Source: Clostridia bacterium
Lineage (GTDB): Bacteria > Bacillota > Clostridia > Oscillospirales > CAG-272
NCBI GenBank assembly: GCA_017451975.1
Contig: JAFTNI010000019.1
Span: 1-27,818 of the forward strand
DNA: 27,818 nucleotides
Direction: 5' to 3'
Position 1 is the first letter of the stretch. The number at the start of each line of letters is the position of its first letter. The translations under genes were made by a program, and so were the position numbers. Of this stretch, positions 16,781 through 25,472 are shown one piece after another. The notes beneath the pieces are model-generated. The model made no database searches, was not told where the DNA came from, and was given only the letters and a program-made list of their open reading frames with translations.

Positions 16781-18367
16781 ATGAAAAAAATTAACTTCAA
16801 TAAAAGAAACTTGAAATACGGCGGTTTTTCAATAGCGCTCACAGCGCTTATCGTTGCCGCGGTTATAGTGGTTAACGTAGCAGTAACTTCGCTCGGCAAC
16901 ACGTTTTCTTGGTTTTCTGACCTTACGGGCTCTTCCATTTATTCCGTTTCCGATGCTTTCGATAAAAACCTCAACGAAATTATGAGCGTTAACAACGACA
17001 GCGACGAAAAGAACGACCTTTACATCAACATAGTGCTTCTTATGGAAGAGGACTCCTTCCGCGATTACAACGTATATACCTATTACGTTTACCACACGCT
17101 CAAGCAGATAGACAGAGATAACGACCACATCAATATCAAATACATCAACTCTCTCCAGAACCCCGAATACATTCAGGATAAATATATGAAATCGTCTTCC
17201 GATGCCCCTGCTATTACAGACGTTATTTTTGAAATAGCAGACGCAGAAGGCAACTCCATGAGCAACGTGGGCTATAATAAGCACACGATAAATTCCTTCT
17301 ATATGTTAGACACGGAATCCGGCAGTGTTGTAGGCTACAATGCCGAAACGAAAATCCTTTCTGCGCTTGCACAGCTTGCAGGTAAGGTTGGCGAAGATAC
17401 AATGCCTGTGGCGTACGTTCTTCAGGGCCATGGCGAGCCTACGATAGACCAAATTGCCGATTGGAAGGTACTTTTTGAGGATGCCGGCTTCAGAGTTGAG
17501 AAGATCAACCTCGTTGAAGAGGATTTCCCCGAAAAAATAACGAAGGGCAGCCTTCTTTTCATCAACCAGCCCCAGACAGACCTTTCCGATAATACCAAGA
17601 GCGGCAAAAGCGAAATGCAGAAAATCCGCAGCTTCGCGGCTACAACTTACGGCAACGTTATCACCATGCTCGATGCAAACGTGCCTTACCTTCCCACGCT
17701 CGATGCTCTTATGAGCGAATGGGGCGTTGGTATGGGCGGCGCTATTTCCGATGACGAGCATTCCGTTTCCGGCTCTCACGGCCTCAAGGTGTTTGCCGAT
17801 TACTCTCTTACGGTAGACGGATCTACGGCAAAATCCTTGCTTGAAAAAGCAACGGGCACAAGCGAAAACCGCGCGCACACGCTTTTCACAAACCCCCGCG
17901 CAATGTTCGTTTACCCCAAGAGCAAAATAGATTATATCTATACGGGTAACTCCAAGGTTGCAACGGAAATTCTCCTTGCTCCCTACGATACGGCAAAAAT
18001 AAACGGCGAAATCCCCTCCAGCACACAGGTGGCGCTCGCTACTCTTACCAGAATTATTCAGGACGTAAACGAATGGAACGATACGGGTTTGACAGAATAC
18101 TATGTAATCTGCATCGGCTCTTCCAACTTTATAGATTCCTCGCTCGATAAAACCAACTACAATAAAACGCTTATATATCAGGCGCTCAACCTCATGTGGT
18201 CCGGCGCGCTCACGTTCGACGATATTACCTATAAAGCTTTCGACAAAAACGGTCTTTCCGTTACGACAGAGCAGACCAACGCATGGATGGTGGCTTGCGT
18301 GGCGGTTATACCCGCTATCTTCCTTGTTGCAGGCACGATTGTCTGGGTAAGGAGACGCCATTCATGA
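16781..18367 (+). CDS. GldG-like ABC transporter auxiliary protein, 528 aa
   Basis: This protein has one N-terminal membrane segment (about 14-36), a large extracytoplasmic domain, and one C-terminal membrane segment (about 502-522) ending in RRRHS. The central domain contains 'VAYVLQGHGEP' near residue 212, a recognisable motif of the GldG / ABC_transp_aux family, followed by the long mixed alpha/beta region common to it. In this family the protein is thought to act with the ATPase and permease in export or envelope assembly. GGAGG lies about 13 bases before the ATG, slightly far. The stop overlaps the next gene's start (ATGA), so both are translated together. Confidence 0.85.
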   Translation: MKKINFNKRNLKYGGFSIALTALIVAAVIVVNVAVTSLGNTFSWFSDLTGSSIYSVSDAFDKNLNEIMSVNNDSDEKNDLYINIVLLMEEDSFRDYNVYTYYVYHTLKQIDRDNDHINIKYINSLQNPEYIQDKYMKSSSDAPAITDVIFEIADAEGNSMSNVGYNKHTINSFYMLDTESGSVVGYNAETKILSALAQLAGKVGEDTMPVAYVLQGHGEPTIDQIADWKVLFEDAGFRVEKINLVEEDFPEKITKGSLLFINQPQTDLSDNTKSGKSEMQKIRSFAATTYGNVITMLDANVPYLPTLDALMSEWGVGMGGAISDDEHSVSGSHGLKVFADYSLTVDGSTAKSLLEKATGTSENRAHTLFTNPRAMFVYPKSKIDYIYTGNSKVATEILLAPYDTAKINGEIPSSTQVALATLTRIIQDVNEWNDTGLTEYYVICIGSSNFIDSSLDKTNYNKTLIYQALNLMWSGALTFDDITYKAFDKNGLSVTTEQTNAWMVACVAVIPAIFLVAGTIVWVRRRHS

Positions 18368-20541
18368 TGAACAATATCCCCAACGCAGCAGAAACAAAAA
18401 GCAAAGCAACAAAAACCACGCTTCAGAAGCAGGCAATAGCAATAGCCGTTGTTGCCGTGCTTCTGGTGATAGGTCTTGTGTTTTACTTCTTCGTGCTTCC
18501 CAAGCTTGAAAAAACTCAGGCCAAGATAGATAAGGTATACCCCGGCGAATACCTCGACCCGAGCGGCACGACGCTTTATATGGTACAGCCTCTTACCCGT
18601 GATAAAATTGCCAAAATAGAGGTTAAAAACGACGAAGGCCTTTACATTCTCAACGAGAAGGGAAAAGGCGCAGGCAAAACCTTTGAGCTTGAAGATGCCC
18701 CCGGCGTTAAGCTTGACGATTATTCGCTCGCGGGCGTAATCGTTGCGGCAGGTCAGCCCATTACAGCCCCTGCAGACAGCAAAAACTACCGCGCGCACGA
18801 AAGCGCAACGGAAAAGGACCTTATCCGCTACGGACTTGACGAGAATTCAAACCCCAATTGGTTCCGTGTTACACTTACAGACGGCTCATCTTTTAAAATA
18901 GTACTCGGCAATAAGCTGCCCACAAGCAAAAACTGCTATGCTTACATCGAGGGTGAGGACAGAATGGTAGACGTAACGCTCGAGGATGGCACGGTTGAAA
19001 AGAGATATATCGTTTACGTTCTCGACTCCACCTCTTACCAGACACTTCTTTTCGGTAAAACGGCGCTTGTCGGCTTGCTCGTAGGCGAGGATTACCTTGG
19101 CAGCGGTGTTTACTACACGAAGAATTTCGATGTCTACAGATACGAAAACGGCGAAAGAAACCTCGCTATCAGCATAGAGGAATCCGATACGGTGATTGCG
19201 GGCACAACGCAGTTCGCAATGGTTTACCCCAAGGGCTATAACGTAGACGGCGACGTTATCACGCAGCACGTTTTGCCCACAATGTCCAGCTTCGAGGCAA
19301 CTCAGGTTGTAGCTATCGGTAACGATATCTATAAAGAAGAGGTTTACTCCAAATACGGCCTCGACCTCAACAAAGAAAGACTTGAAGCGGGAACAGATAC
19401 GAACAAAACAAAATTCTATATAAAAACACTCAATTCCGAAGGTGATGAAACGGAAATAACACTTTACGTAAGCGAGCTTTACGTTAAGGAAGATGCCACA
19501 ACGTGTTATTACGCTTACGTTCCCGCACAGCACGAAATAGTAGAGCTTTCCTCTGATACCTTCAAGTGGTTCGATTGGTCTTTCGGTGAATACGTAGATT
19601 TGCGTATGTTCTTCGAATATATCAACTCGCTGGACTATTTCTCCGTTCTCGAAGCAGACGGCAGCACAGACGCTCGCTTCACTCTTACGGGTAACACATA
19701 TAACTACCACGTTGATGTTACCACGGCAGACGGCAGCGTAGCTCTTACGAATAAAGACGGCAAAAAAATCGTTTTCGACGTTGAATATGAAACGGGCGTT
19801 GTTAAGCCCACGTTCAAGGGCGATTTTGAAAACTTCCGCGCTCTTTACTACGTGCTTATCACGCGAATGCTCGACGGTACGGAAGAGCCTGTTAAGGTGG
19901 CAGACGATGCAGAATGCAAGCTCACCGTTATTGCGCAGTCTATCCAGCGTGACAGAAACCAGCAGTATTACAGATACGATAGCAACGGCGAATACTACCT
20001 CGACGAAGCGGGCACCCGCCAGAGCGTAGTATACGAGGGCGGCTACACAATAGTTCAGAACCTTTCTTATACAAACAGCCACGGCACGAAAATCACACAC
20101 GATATCGCTTATTACGATGAATCTGCAAAGAAATTTTTCGTTAAAGCGAAGGATGGTATCGACGGCCAGGAAAAACCGAGAGACTATACTTACACAGACG
20201 ACAGAAAGCTCGTACCCGTTTTTATTAACGCAAATGATACGACTGCGGAATATACGACGGTTACCTACGAATATAAATTCTATGATATGTATAGCAGCTT
20301 TACAAACGCCGACGGCAGTGTTACCGAATACCTCAACCAGACGTATATGCTCGTTGTTCCCACAACCACAACTACCGTTTGGCGCATAGAGGCAAACGGC
20401 GAGAAAACACTGGTAAGCACAGACACTCCCGATAACGGCAATATGGGCTTCCATATCCGCAAGGTATCTGTAGAAAAGCTTGTTTCAGATACGAACAAGG
20501 CGTTGAACGGCATCAAGATCGACCAGATGGCTGTTGAATAA
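18364..20541 (+). CDS. DUF4340-type membrane-anchored protein, 725 aa
   Basis: A single membrane anchor at about residues 25-44 (IAIAVVAVLLVIGLVFYFFV) is followed by a very long extracytoplasmic region rich in beta-strand-like, Thr/Tyr/Asp-heavy sequence. This layout and its position directly after a GldG homologue fit the DUF4340 family, whose repeats bind or organise unknown ligands. I place the start at ATG 18364, not at the upstream ATG 18283 in the same frame, because AAGGAG at 18349-18354 is well spaced and the ATGA overlap with the GldG gene is typical of operons. At 725 residues it is longer than many relatives, suggesting duplicated modules. No catalytic motif was recognised. Confidence 0.82.
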   Translation: MMNNIPNAAETKSKATKTTLQKQAIAIAVVAVLLVIGLVFYFFVLPKLEKTQAKIDKVYPGEYLDPSGTTLYMVQPLTRDKIAKIEVKNDEGLYILNEKGKGAGKTFELEDAPGVKLDDYSLAGVIVAAGQPITAPADSKNYRAHESATEKDLIRYGLDENSNPNWFRVTLTDGSSFKIVLGNKLPTSKNCYAYIEGEDRMVDVTLEDGTVEKRYIVYVLDSTSYQTLLFGKTALVGLLVGEDYLGSGVYYTKNFDVYRYENGERNLAISIEESDTVIAGTTQFAMVYPKGYNVDGDVITQHVLPTMSSFEATQVVAIGNDIYKEEVYSKYGLDLNKERLEAGTDTNKTKFYIKTLNSEGDETEITLYVSELYVKEDATTCYYAYVPAQHEIVELSSDTFKWFDWSFGEYVDLRMFFEYINSLDYFSVLEADGSTDARFTLTGNTYNYHVDVTTADGSVALTNKDGKKIVFDVEYETGVVKPTFKGDFENFRALYYVLITRMLDGTEEPVKVADDAECKLTVIAQSIQRDRNQQYYRYDSNGEYYLDEAGTRQSVVYEGGYTIVQNLSYTNSHGTKITHDIAYYDESAKKFFVKAKDGIDGQEKPRDYTYTDDRKLVPVFINANDTTAEYTTVTYEYKFYDMYSSFTNADGSVTEYLNQTYMLVVPTTTTTVWRIEANGEKTLVSTDTPDNGNMGFHIRKVSVEKLVSDTNKALNGIKIDQMAVE

Positions 20542-20561
20542 TACCATTACAGGAGCAGAGT

Positions 20562-21458
20562 ATGAGAAGAAGAGAGAAGATTGCCAAGATAATAGGCATA
20601 GACCCGAATAAATATTTCAAAAGAAAATTGGTTCTTTACGTTTTCACGCGAGTTATATTTATTCTGGTTGGCGCAATATCGCTTTTATTTGAAGATTATC
20701 TTACGGCTTTTCTTTGCGCAATAGCGCTGGTGTTTTTTCTGCTTCCCACGTTTCTCTATAACAAATTCAATATCGCAGTGCCTGCTGCGCTTGAAATTTC
20801 AGCCGTGATATTCACTTTCATGTGCGTGGTGGGCGGCGAAATTGGGCATTTATATGCCCAATTTCCGTTATGGGATAAAATACTTCACACGTTCAGCGGC
20901 TTTCTGATAGCCGCAATAGGGCTTGCCTTTACAAACTTTTTTACGAAAAGAAAAAGCTCTGTTTTAAAGCTTACGCCGTTTTTTGCCGTGTGCTTTGCCT
21001 TCTTCTTTGCCATAGGCATAGAGGTTATATGGGAAGTTTTTGAATACGCGGTAGACCTTTTTACGGGCACGACCGATATGCAGGCAGACTATTTTATAGG
21101 CTCATTCACATCGAAAAAGGCGGGCGGCGAAACAAACCCCTTCCCCGTTGTGGTGGGCAATATAGATAGCGTAGTTATCCATTTTAAAGACGGCGCGGAA
21201 ACGCTCGTTTTGCCGGGATACATAGATATCGGCCTGGCAGATACTATGCTCGACCTCATAGTGGGCGCGATAGGCGCAATGATTTTCTGCGCTATCGAGC
21301 TTATAGCGCTCAAAAAGCGCGATAAGCGTATGCAGATGATTTCCGAAAGCTTTGTGCCCAAGCGAAACGAAAGCGAGGAAGAAATAGCCGTAAGCGACGT
21401 TATGTGCGAGGTTGTAGATGAATTTTTCGATAAAGCGGAAAAGTTTTCTAAAAAATAA
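20562..21458 (+). CDS. DUF2238-like (YjdF-type) membrane protein, 298 aa
   Basis: About six hydrophobic segments, with polar motifs placed as in the DUF2238/YjdF family: WDKILHTFSGFLIA (near 105), the acidic membrane motif 'IEVIWEVFEY' (near 151), and 'LADTMLDLIVGAIGAM' (near 225) where the family has an Asp-rich segment. A soluble insertion of about 50 residues lies between the last two, and a charged tail of about 50 residues ends the chain. The function of the family is not established. AGGAG before the ATG, a 20-base gap from the DUF4340 gene and the shared terminator downstream make it the last gene of the ABC operon, although this pairing may be incidental. Confidence 0.65.
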   Translation: MRRREKIAKIIGIDPNKYFKRKLVLYVFTRVIFILVGAISLLFEDYLTAFLCAIALVFFLLPTFLYNKFNIAVPAALEISAVIFTFMCVVGGEIGHLYAQFPLWDKILHTFSGFLIAAIGLAFTNFFTKRKSSVLKLTPFFAVCFAFFFAIGIEVIWEVFEYAVDLFTGTTDMQADYFIGSFTSKKAGGETNPFPVVVGNIDSVVIHFKDGAETLVLPGYIDIGLADTMLDLIVGAIGAMIFCAIELIALKKRDKRMQMISESFVPKRNESEEEIAVSDVMCEVVDEFFDKAEKFSKK

Positions 21459-21460
21459 TA

Positions 21461-21491
21461 AAAATACCGCCCTATATGGCGGTATTTTTTT
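21461..21491 (+). terminator. Terminator of the ABC operon
   Basis: A 10-bp stem AAATACCGCC / GGCGGTATTT is followed by a run of Ts, immediately after the last gene. A-rich sequence before the stem means it can also stop the convergent kinase transcript, whose stop codon is at 21501. Confidence 0.85.
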
Positions 21492-21500
21492 ACGTAATAG

Positions 21501-22004
21501 TTACTTTTCTTTACGTAAATTCTGCAAAAAATCCTCTGCTTCGGCTCGCTCTTTGAATACATGTATTTCTTTTTCTGCGTGCCTTTCAAGCAGGGCGAGT
21601 ATTTTCGGGCGGTTTTTCTCGCTGAAATTTTTTATGTGCTCATGGAATTCCTCGTCCCATTCCGTTTCTATCCACGGCATATCGGCGCGCGGCTTGCCCA
21701 TGCGCTCTTCCACGCCTGCAAGGCAAAGCTCCGTGGGGTAATCGAGGAAAAACACGGTATCGCACGCATCCATGCGCGCCTCCATTGTGGAGCCGTAGTT
21801 GCCGTCGATTATCCATTCGCCGCCCTGCACAATTTCTGCAAGGCGAGCGCGGAAAAGCTCCTTGGGCACAGTGGTTTTGTTTTCGTTCCAATATATCATA
21901 TCAAGGTGGTAAAGCGGTAAGCCCGTGAGCGCGGCAAGCTTGCGGGAAAAATGGCTTTTTCCGCTGCCCGGGCAGCCTATTACTATAATTTTCTTATTCG
22001 TCAT
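21501..22004 (-). CDS. P-loop nucleotide kinase-like protein (topology-modulation/FlaR type), 167 aa
   Basis: A small P-loop protein with Walker A GCPGSGKS at residues 10-17, then 'LPLYHLDMIYWNE' and 'EWIIDGNYGSTMEAR', and a later D-T-V-F-F-L-D-Y strand that serves as a Walker B-like element. This layout is that of the adenylate-kinase-like family often annotated as DNA topology modulation protein (FlaR); its real substrate is not known. The start is ATG 22004 rather than the longer in-frame start at 22031, because GAGGAGG precedes 22004 at the right distance and the extra residues (MKNTRRKRK) are only the translated ribosome-binding region. It overlaps the preceding small membrane gene by 11 bases. 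Confidence 0.8.
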   Translation of the reverse strand: MTNKKIIVIGCPGSGKSHFSRKLAALTGLPLYHLDMIYWNENKTTVPKELFRARLAEIVQGGEWIIDGNYGSTMEARMDACDTVFFLDYPTELCLAGVEERMGKPRADMPWIETEWDEEFHEHIKNFSEKNRPKILALLERHAEKEIHVFKERAEAEDFLQNLRKEK

Positions 22005-22134
22005 TTTTCTTTTCCTCCTCGTATTTTTCAAATTCCTCGCGCGTCATCGGCGGTTTGCGGTTGAAGCGCACAGTGGAAACAACGGCGAGAATTATAATCA
22101 AGAATATTAAGCTTACGCCTATGTACGGCAGCAT
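21994..22134 (-). CDS. Small single-pass membrane protein, 46 aa
   Basis: A short gene below usual length cut-offs. It has a strong ribosome-binding site (AAGGAGG directly before the ATG at 22132-22134), one membrane segment at about residues 4-23 (YIGVSLIFLIIILAVVSTV), and a highly charged cytoplasmic tail rich in Glu and Lys. Its last eleven bases are shared with the start of the kinase gene, which points to translational coupling. I do not recognise a family. It is supported by the ribosome-binding site, the overlap and a sensible protein layout rather than by homology. Confidence 0.6.
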   Translation of the reverse strand: MLPYIGVSLIFLIIILAVVSTVRFNRKPPMTREEFEKYEEEKKNDE

Positions 22135-22163
22135 TTTTTCCTCCTTCTGTTTTTGTTTATGTG

Positions 22164-22192
22164 TTGCATTTGCTCTATTTATATGGTAAAAT
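22164..22192 (+). promoter_or_regulatory. Possible promoter of the EamA transporter gene
   Basis: TTGCAT at 22164-22169 and TAAAAT at 22187-22192 are spaced by 17 bases in the 93-base gap between the divergent genes. The -35 matches poorly, so this is tentative. Confidence 0.4.
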
Positions 22193-22227
22193 TCTAATGT
22201 GATTTTTGTTTTTGGAGTTGATGTTTT

Positions 22228-23121
22228 ATGAATAAAAATTTTCGCGGGGCGGCAATTCTTCTGCTCACCGCAATAATATGGGGCTTTGCCTTCGTGGCGC
22301 AAAGCGAGGGCATGGAGAAAATAGGCGCGCTCACCTTCCAGGCTTCCAGAATGCTGCTTGCTTCGCTCGTGCTTTTGCCCACGTCTTTTATAATACATAA
22401 AATGCGCGAAAAATCCACGGGTAAAAAGGAAAAGTTCCTCGATAAAAAAACAGTGCTTGTGGGTGTTGCGTGCGGCTTCTTCCTTTTCGGTGCTTCCGCG
22501 CTGCAGCAGATTGGCATAGCGCACACGAGCGTGGGGCACGCGGGCTTTCTTACGGCGCTTTATATTCTCATCGTGCCCGTGCTCGGCATTTTTATGGGAA
22601 AGAAGCCGAGCCTGCGCATATGGTTTTGCATCGCGCTTGCCATAGTGGGGCTTTACCTGCTTTGCATGACGGGCGAGGGCTTTTCTATGTCTTCGGGCGA
22701 CGTGCTGGTTACGCTTTGCGCTTTCGTGTTTGCGCTTCATATAATTACCGTCGATAAGCTTGCAGGGGCGCTGGACGGCGTGAAGGTTTCCTTCGTGCAA
22801 ATGACCTTTGCGGGGCTTGTTTCGCTCGTTTTGGCGCTTATTTTCGAAGCTCCGAACGTTTCCGACATCGCCGCTTCGTGGCTGCCGATAGGTTATGCGG
22901 GCGTGCTTTCCTGCGGCGTGGCATATACCCTGCAGATAATAGGGCAGAAATATGCCGAGCCCACGATTGCCTCAATAGTTATGAGCCTCGAATCTGTTTT
23001 TGCAATGATAGGCGGCGTGCTTTTGCTTTCGCAAGTGCCCACGTGCTATGAAATAGCGGGCTGTGTGCTTATGTTTGCTGCGACTGTTATTGCGCAGCTG
23101 CCCGAAAGAAAAAAGGAATAA
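22228..23121 (+). CDS. EamA/DMT-family transporter, 297 aa
   Basis: An inner-membrane drug/metabolite transporter with two EamA domains of five membrane segments each (about 7-140 and 155-290). It opens with 'ILLLTAIIWGFAFVAQSEGMEKIGALTFQ' characteristics split over the first segment and loop, and shows the family's typical turns 'GHAGFLTALYILIVPVLG' and 'EPTIASIVMSLESVFAMIGG', the latter the C-terminal EamA signature. Substrates cannot be assigned; members export amino acids, nucleobases or other metabolites. The ribosome-binding site is weak (GGAG). It is transcribed alone, divergently from the kinase pair, and closes with its own terminator. Confidence 0.9.
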   Translation: MNKNFRGAAILLLTAIIWGFAFVAQSEGMEKIGALTFQASRMLLASLVLLPTSFIIHKMREKSTGKKEKFLDKKTVLVGVACGFFLFGASALQQIGIAHTSVGHAGFLTALYILIVPVLGIFMGKKPSLRIWFCIALAIVGLYLLCMTGEGFSMSSGDVLVTLCAFVFALHIITVDKLAGALDGVKVSFVQMTFAGLVSLVLALIFEAPNVSDIAASWLPIGYAGVLSCGVAYTLQIIGQKYAEPTIASIVMSLESVFAMIGGVLLLSQVPTCYEIAGCVLMFAATVIAQLPERKKE

Positions 23122-23130
23122 GACAGTAAG

Positions 23131-23162
23131 AAGCGACTTGCCGTGTGGCAGGTCGCTTTTTT
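23131..23162 (+). terminator. Terminator of the EamA transporter gene
   Basis: A 12-bp stem AAGCGACTTGCC / GGCAGGTCGCTT (one G-T pair) with a GTGT loop runs into six Ts, nine bases after the stop. Confidence 0.85.
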
Positions 23163-23202
23163 ATAACATAGGAAATTTCGCTGAAACAGGTTAAAGAGAG
23201 AG

Positions 23203-23386
23203 CCTTCCCCTGCATAGGCTTAGGGGAAGGGGGACCATCGAAGATGGTGGATGAGGTGTTCTTTCGCTTTTCAGACAAAGCCAAATTTTAATACAAAACG
23301 ATGGTACACCTCATCAGTCCCTTCGGGACAGCTTCCCCTAACGCTGATGCGAGGGGAAGCCTATTTTACCCCTCATGAGTGAGGGG
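23203..23386. repeat. Compound inverted-repeat (fold-back) element
   Basis: The gap 23122-23452 has no gene but a symmetrical set of palindromes. In order: CCTTCCCCT/AGGGGAAGG (23203-23230), ACCATC/GATGGT (23234-23248), GATGAGGTGT (23250-23259), about 46 unpaired bases, the matching ACACCTCATC (23306-23315), GTCCC/GGGAC (23317-23329), GCTTCCCCT/AGGGGAAGC (23331-23360), and CCCCTC/GAGGGG (23369-23386). The whole can fold back on itself. It resembles AGGGGAAGG-type intergenic repeats I associate with gut Clostridia. An imperfect direct repeat beginning TAACATAGG flanks it at 23164 and 23423. Confidence 0.7.
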
Positions 23387-23452
23387 GAGGGGAGTTGAGG
23401 TGCGATTTATCGTACTTTGTTCTAACATAGGGAATTATGCGTGAAGTGAGCT

Positions 23453-25015
23453 TTATTTCTTTTCCTCGTGGTATTCCTTTTCCGTGTTCACGTTCCAGAT
23501 AGCCTCGCGGGAAGCATCGCCGCGCTTGAGCGCGCGCACGGCTTCGAAAGCCGTCATCATAGAGTGGTCCATGTTGTTGTAGCGGTGCTGGCCGTTTCTG
23601 CCTATGCAGTAGAGGTTTTCTACGCCGTCGAGGTAGTTTTTAACCTTATCGAATTCCGCGTATGTGCCGAAATATGCGGGGTAAGCCTTTTTTACCTTTG
23701 CGCGCACGGCATCGAGAATATCGGCTTTATCTATAATGCCTATCTTTTCAAGCTCTGTAGAGGCGAAGCGGATAAAATCCTTATCGTTCATGCGCCAGAG
23801 CATATCGCCCTCGGAGCAGAAGTATTCAAGCCCTATCCATACGGTGTTTTCAAAATCCTTCACCATATAGGGTGACCAGTTGTTGAAAATTTGCAGCCTG
23901 CCGAGCTTTACGTCGCGCTCCTGAATATAGATCCAGCAATCGGGCACGATATCGCCAACGGTTTTTATTTTTGTTTCGTTTTTTATTTTAAGCTTGTTTA
24001 CAAGCAAACCAACCGTTATAAAATCGCGGTAGGGAAGGTTTACGGCAACGTCGTGTACGTCCTTGGGCACGGCATCGCCCATGCCTGCCACAAGGTCTTT
24101 CACAGGCATTGTGGAGAAGTAGTAGTCTGCCTTCATCATGCCTTCCTTGCCGTTTTTCACAACGCCGACAGATTCTATTTTGCCTTCCTTTATTTCGAGC
24201 GTTTTAACGGCGCAGTTTTTTATTATCATACCGCCGAGCTTTTCGATTTCTTCGGCAACTGCTTCCCAAAGCTGACCGGGGCCCTTTTTGGGGTAGATAT
24301 ACTGCTCTATGAGCGAGGTTTCCACGTTTTTGCCGTCTTTTTTCTTGAAGGGCTTCGTTATCATATCGGCAACGGCTTTGCGGAGCGAAAGCCCCTTAAC
24401 GCGCTGCGCACCCCAGGATGGGTCTATATTTTTTGGGTTCACGCCCCAGAGCTTTTCGGTGTAATCTTCGAAAAACATTTCGTAGAGGGGTTCGCCGAAG
24501 CGGTTTATATAAAAGTTTGCAAGCGAATCCTCCTCGCGCTTGAACATAGCGGAGTGAAGGTAGCCGAAGCCCGCCTTCATCGTGCGTGAAAAGCCCATGT
24601 TTGTGAAGGTTTTAAGCTTAAGGCTTATGGGGTAATCGAAGAATTTTTTCAGGTAGTAAATGCGGGAAACGCGGTTGCGCACGAGCATGACCTTATCTTC
24701 CTTTTCGGGGTCGGGGCCGCCTTCGGCAAGCTTTTTCGTTTTCGTGCCGAGGGCTATATCGTCCTTGGAGGGCGCGCCCTGCGTGGGCATAAACTTCGCC
24801 CAGAACTCGTTTACCTCGTCGCTTTTGGAAAAGAAGCGGTGGCCGCCTATATCCATACGGTTGCCGTTATACTCTATAGTGCGCGAAATACCGCCGATAA
24901 ACTCCGATTCTTCAAGGATTATCGGCACGATATCCGTTTCCGTGAGCAAAGTGTACGCCGCGCAAAGCCCCGCGGGGCCGGCGCCGATAACTATTGCGGT
25001 TTTTTTATTTTCCAT
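23453..25015 (-). CDS. FAD/NAD(P)-dependent amine-oxidase/UDP-galactopyranose-mutase-like protein, 520 aa
   Basis: A flavoprotein of the protoporphyrinogen-oxidase/UDP-galactopyranose-mutase-like superfamily. The FAD-binding Rossmann motif is G11-A-G-P-A-G16, followed by the family's '[19 protein letters not shown]' region and '[14 protein letters not shown]' (near 56-69), then '[17 protein letters not shown]' in the middle, which is common to UDP-galactopyranose-mutase-like enzymes. Near the C terminus '[19 protein letters not shown]' forms the second FAD contact. Proteins of this type usually sit beside GtrA and glycosyltransferases and are thought to act on lipid-linked or nucleotide sugars of the cell surface; GtrA is indeed 22 bases upstream here. 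The exact reaction cannot be assigned. AGGA before the ATG is modest. Confidence 0.82.
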   Translation of the reverse strand: MENKKTAIVIGAGPAGLCAAYTLLTETDIVPIILEESEFIGGISRTIEYNGNRMDIGGHRFFSKSDEVNEFWAKFMPTQGAPSKDDIALGTKTKKLAEGGPDPEKEDKVMLVRNRVSRIYYLKKFFDYPISLKLKTFTNMGFSRTMKAGFGYLHSAMFKREEDSLANFYINRFGEPLYEMFFEDYTEKLWGVNPKNIDPSWGAQRVKGLSLRKAVADMITKPFKKKDGKNVETSLIEQYIYPKKGPGQLWEAVAEEIEKLGGMIIKNCAVKTLEIKEGKIESVGVVKNGKEGMMKADYYFSTMPVKDLVAGMGDAVPKDVHDVAVNLPYRDFITVGLLVNKLKIKNETKIKTVGDIVPDCWIYIQERDVKLGRLQIFNNWSPYMVKDFENTVWIGLEYFCSEGDMLWRMNDKDFIRFASTELEKIGIIDKADILDAVRAKVKKAYPAYFGTYAEFDKVKNYLDGVENLYCIGRNGQHRYNNMDHSMMTAFEAVRALKRGDASREAIWNVNTEKEYHEEKK

Positions 25016-25037
25016 AATTTTTCCTCAATTCTAAAAA

Positions 25038-25472
25038 TCAATTCCCTCTGTAAACGAGGATTTTTCTGCCTATATAGTTCCATACGAGCACAATGCCCTT
25101 TACCGCGCAGGTGAGAAGCAAGTACCAGAAGCCCGATTCACCTATGAAGAGCGTGCCCAGAAGCGTGAGCCCCACTGTAAGGAAATAGCCTATAACGCCT
25201 ACAAGCGCGTATATTATGAAGGCTTTAATGGTTTTTCCTTCCTTCTGCTGCTCTGCCGAGCGAAAAACGAAAAGGTTGGAAAGCACAAAGTTGACTATAA
25301 GCCCGACGATAAAGCCTGCGGTAACCGCGGTGGCAACCTGCCATTTATCGTCTTTCGTGGCGCCGAGAATAAAATAGAGCGTTGCGTAATTCACTCCCAT
25401 ATCTACAAGCGCGGCAACGCCGCCCACTATGGCATAGCGCAGAAATTCAAAAAGAGTATCTTTTTTGTTCAT
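25038..25472 (-). CDS. GtrA-family membrane protein, 144 aa
   Basis: A small four-segment membrane protein of the GtrA/DPMS family, thought to flip or deliver lipid-linked sugars for surface polysaccharide modification. It shows 'FLRYAIVGGVAALVDMGVNY' at the N terminus, then 'VGLIVNFVLSNLFVFRS' (the family's conserved N-F-x-x-x-x-x-x-V-F motif) and 'VKGIVLVWNYIGRKILVYR' at the end, where N-Y-x-x-x-K is conserved. I prefer ATG 25472 over the GTG at 25484, since AGAGGTG then sits nine bases upstream. It is first in a two-gene unit with the flavoprotein; a TATACT box on the minus strand at 25544-25549 may be its -10, with a poor -35. Confidence 0.88.
   Translation of the reverse strand: MNKKDTLFEFLRYAIVGGVAALVDMGVNYATLYFILGATKDDKWQVATAVTAGFIVGLIVNFVLSNLFVFRSAEQQKEGKTIKAFIIYALVGVIGYFLTVGLTLLGTLFIGESGFWYLLLTCAVKGIVLVWNYIGRKILVYRGN

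Noticed and set aside
18886..20454. A 522-codon minus-strand frame inside the DUF4340 gene
   Set aside because: The plus strand has a membrane anchor, ribosome-binding site and operon context; the antisense frame has none of these.
21994..22800. A 268-codon minus-strand frame covering the 46-aa gene and half of the EamA gene
   Set aside because: Only the last 46 codons have a ribosome-binding site and sensible sequence; the rest is antisense to a clear transporter.
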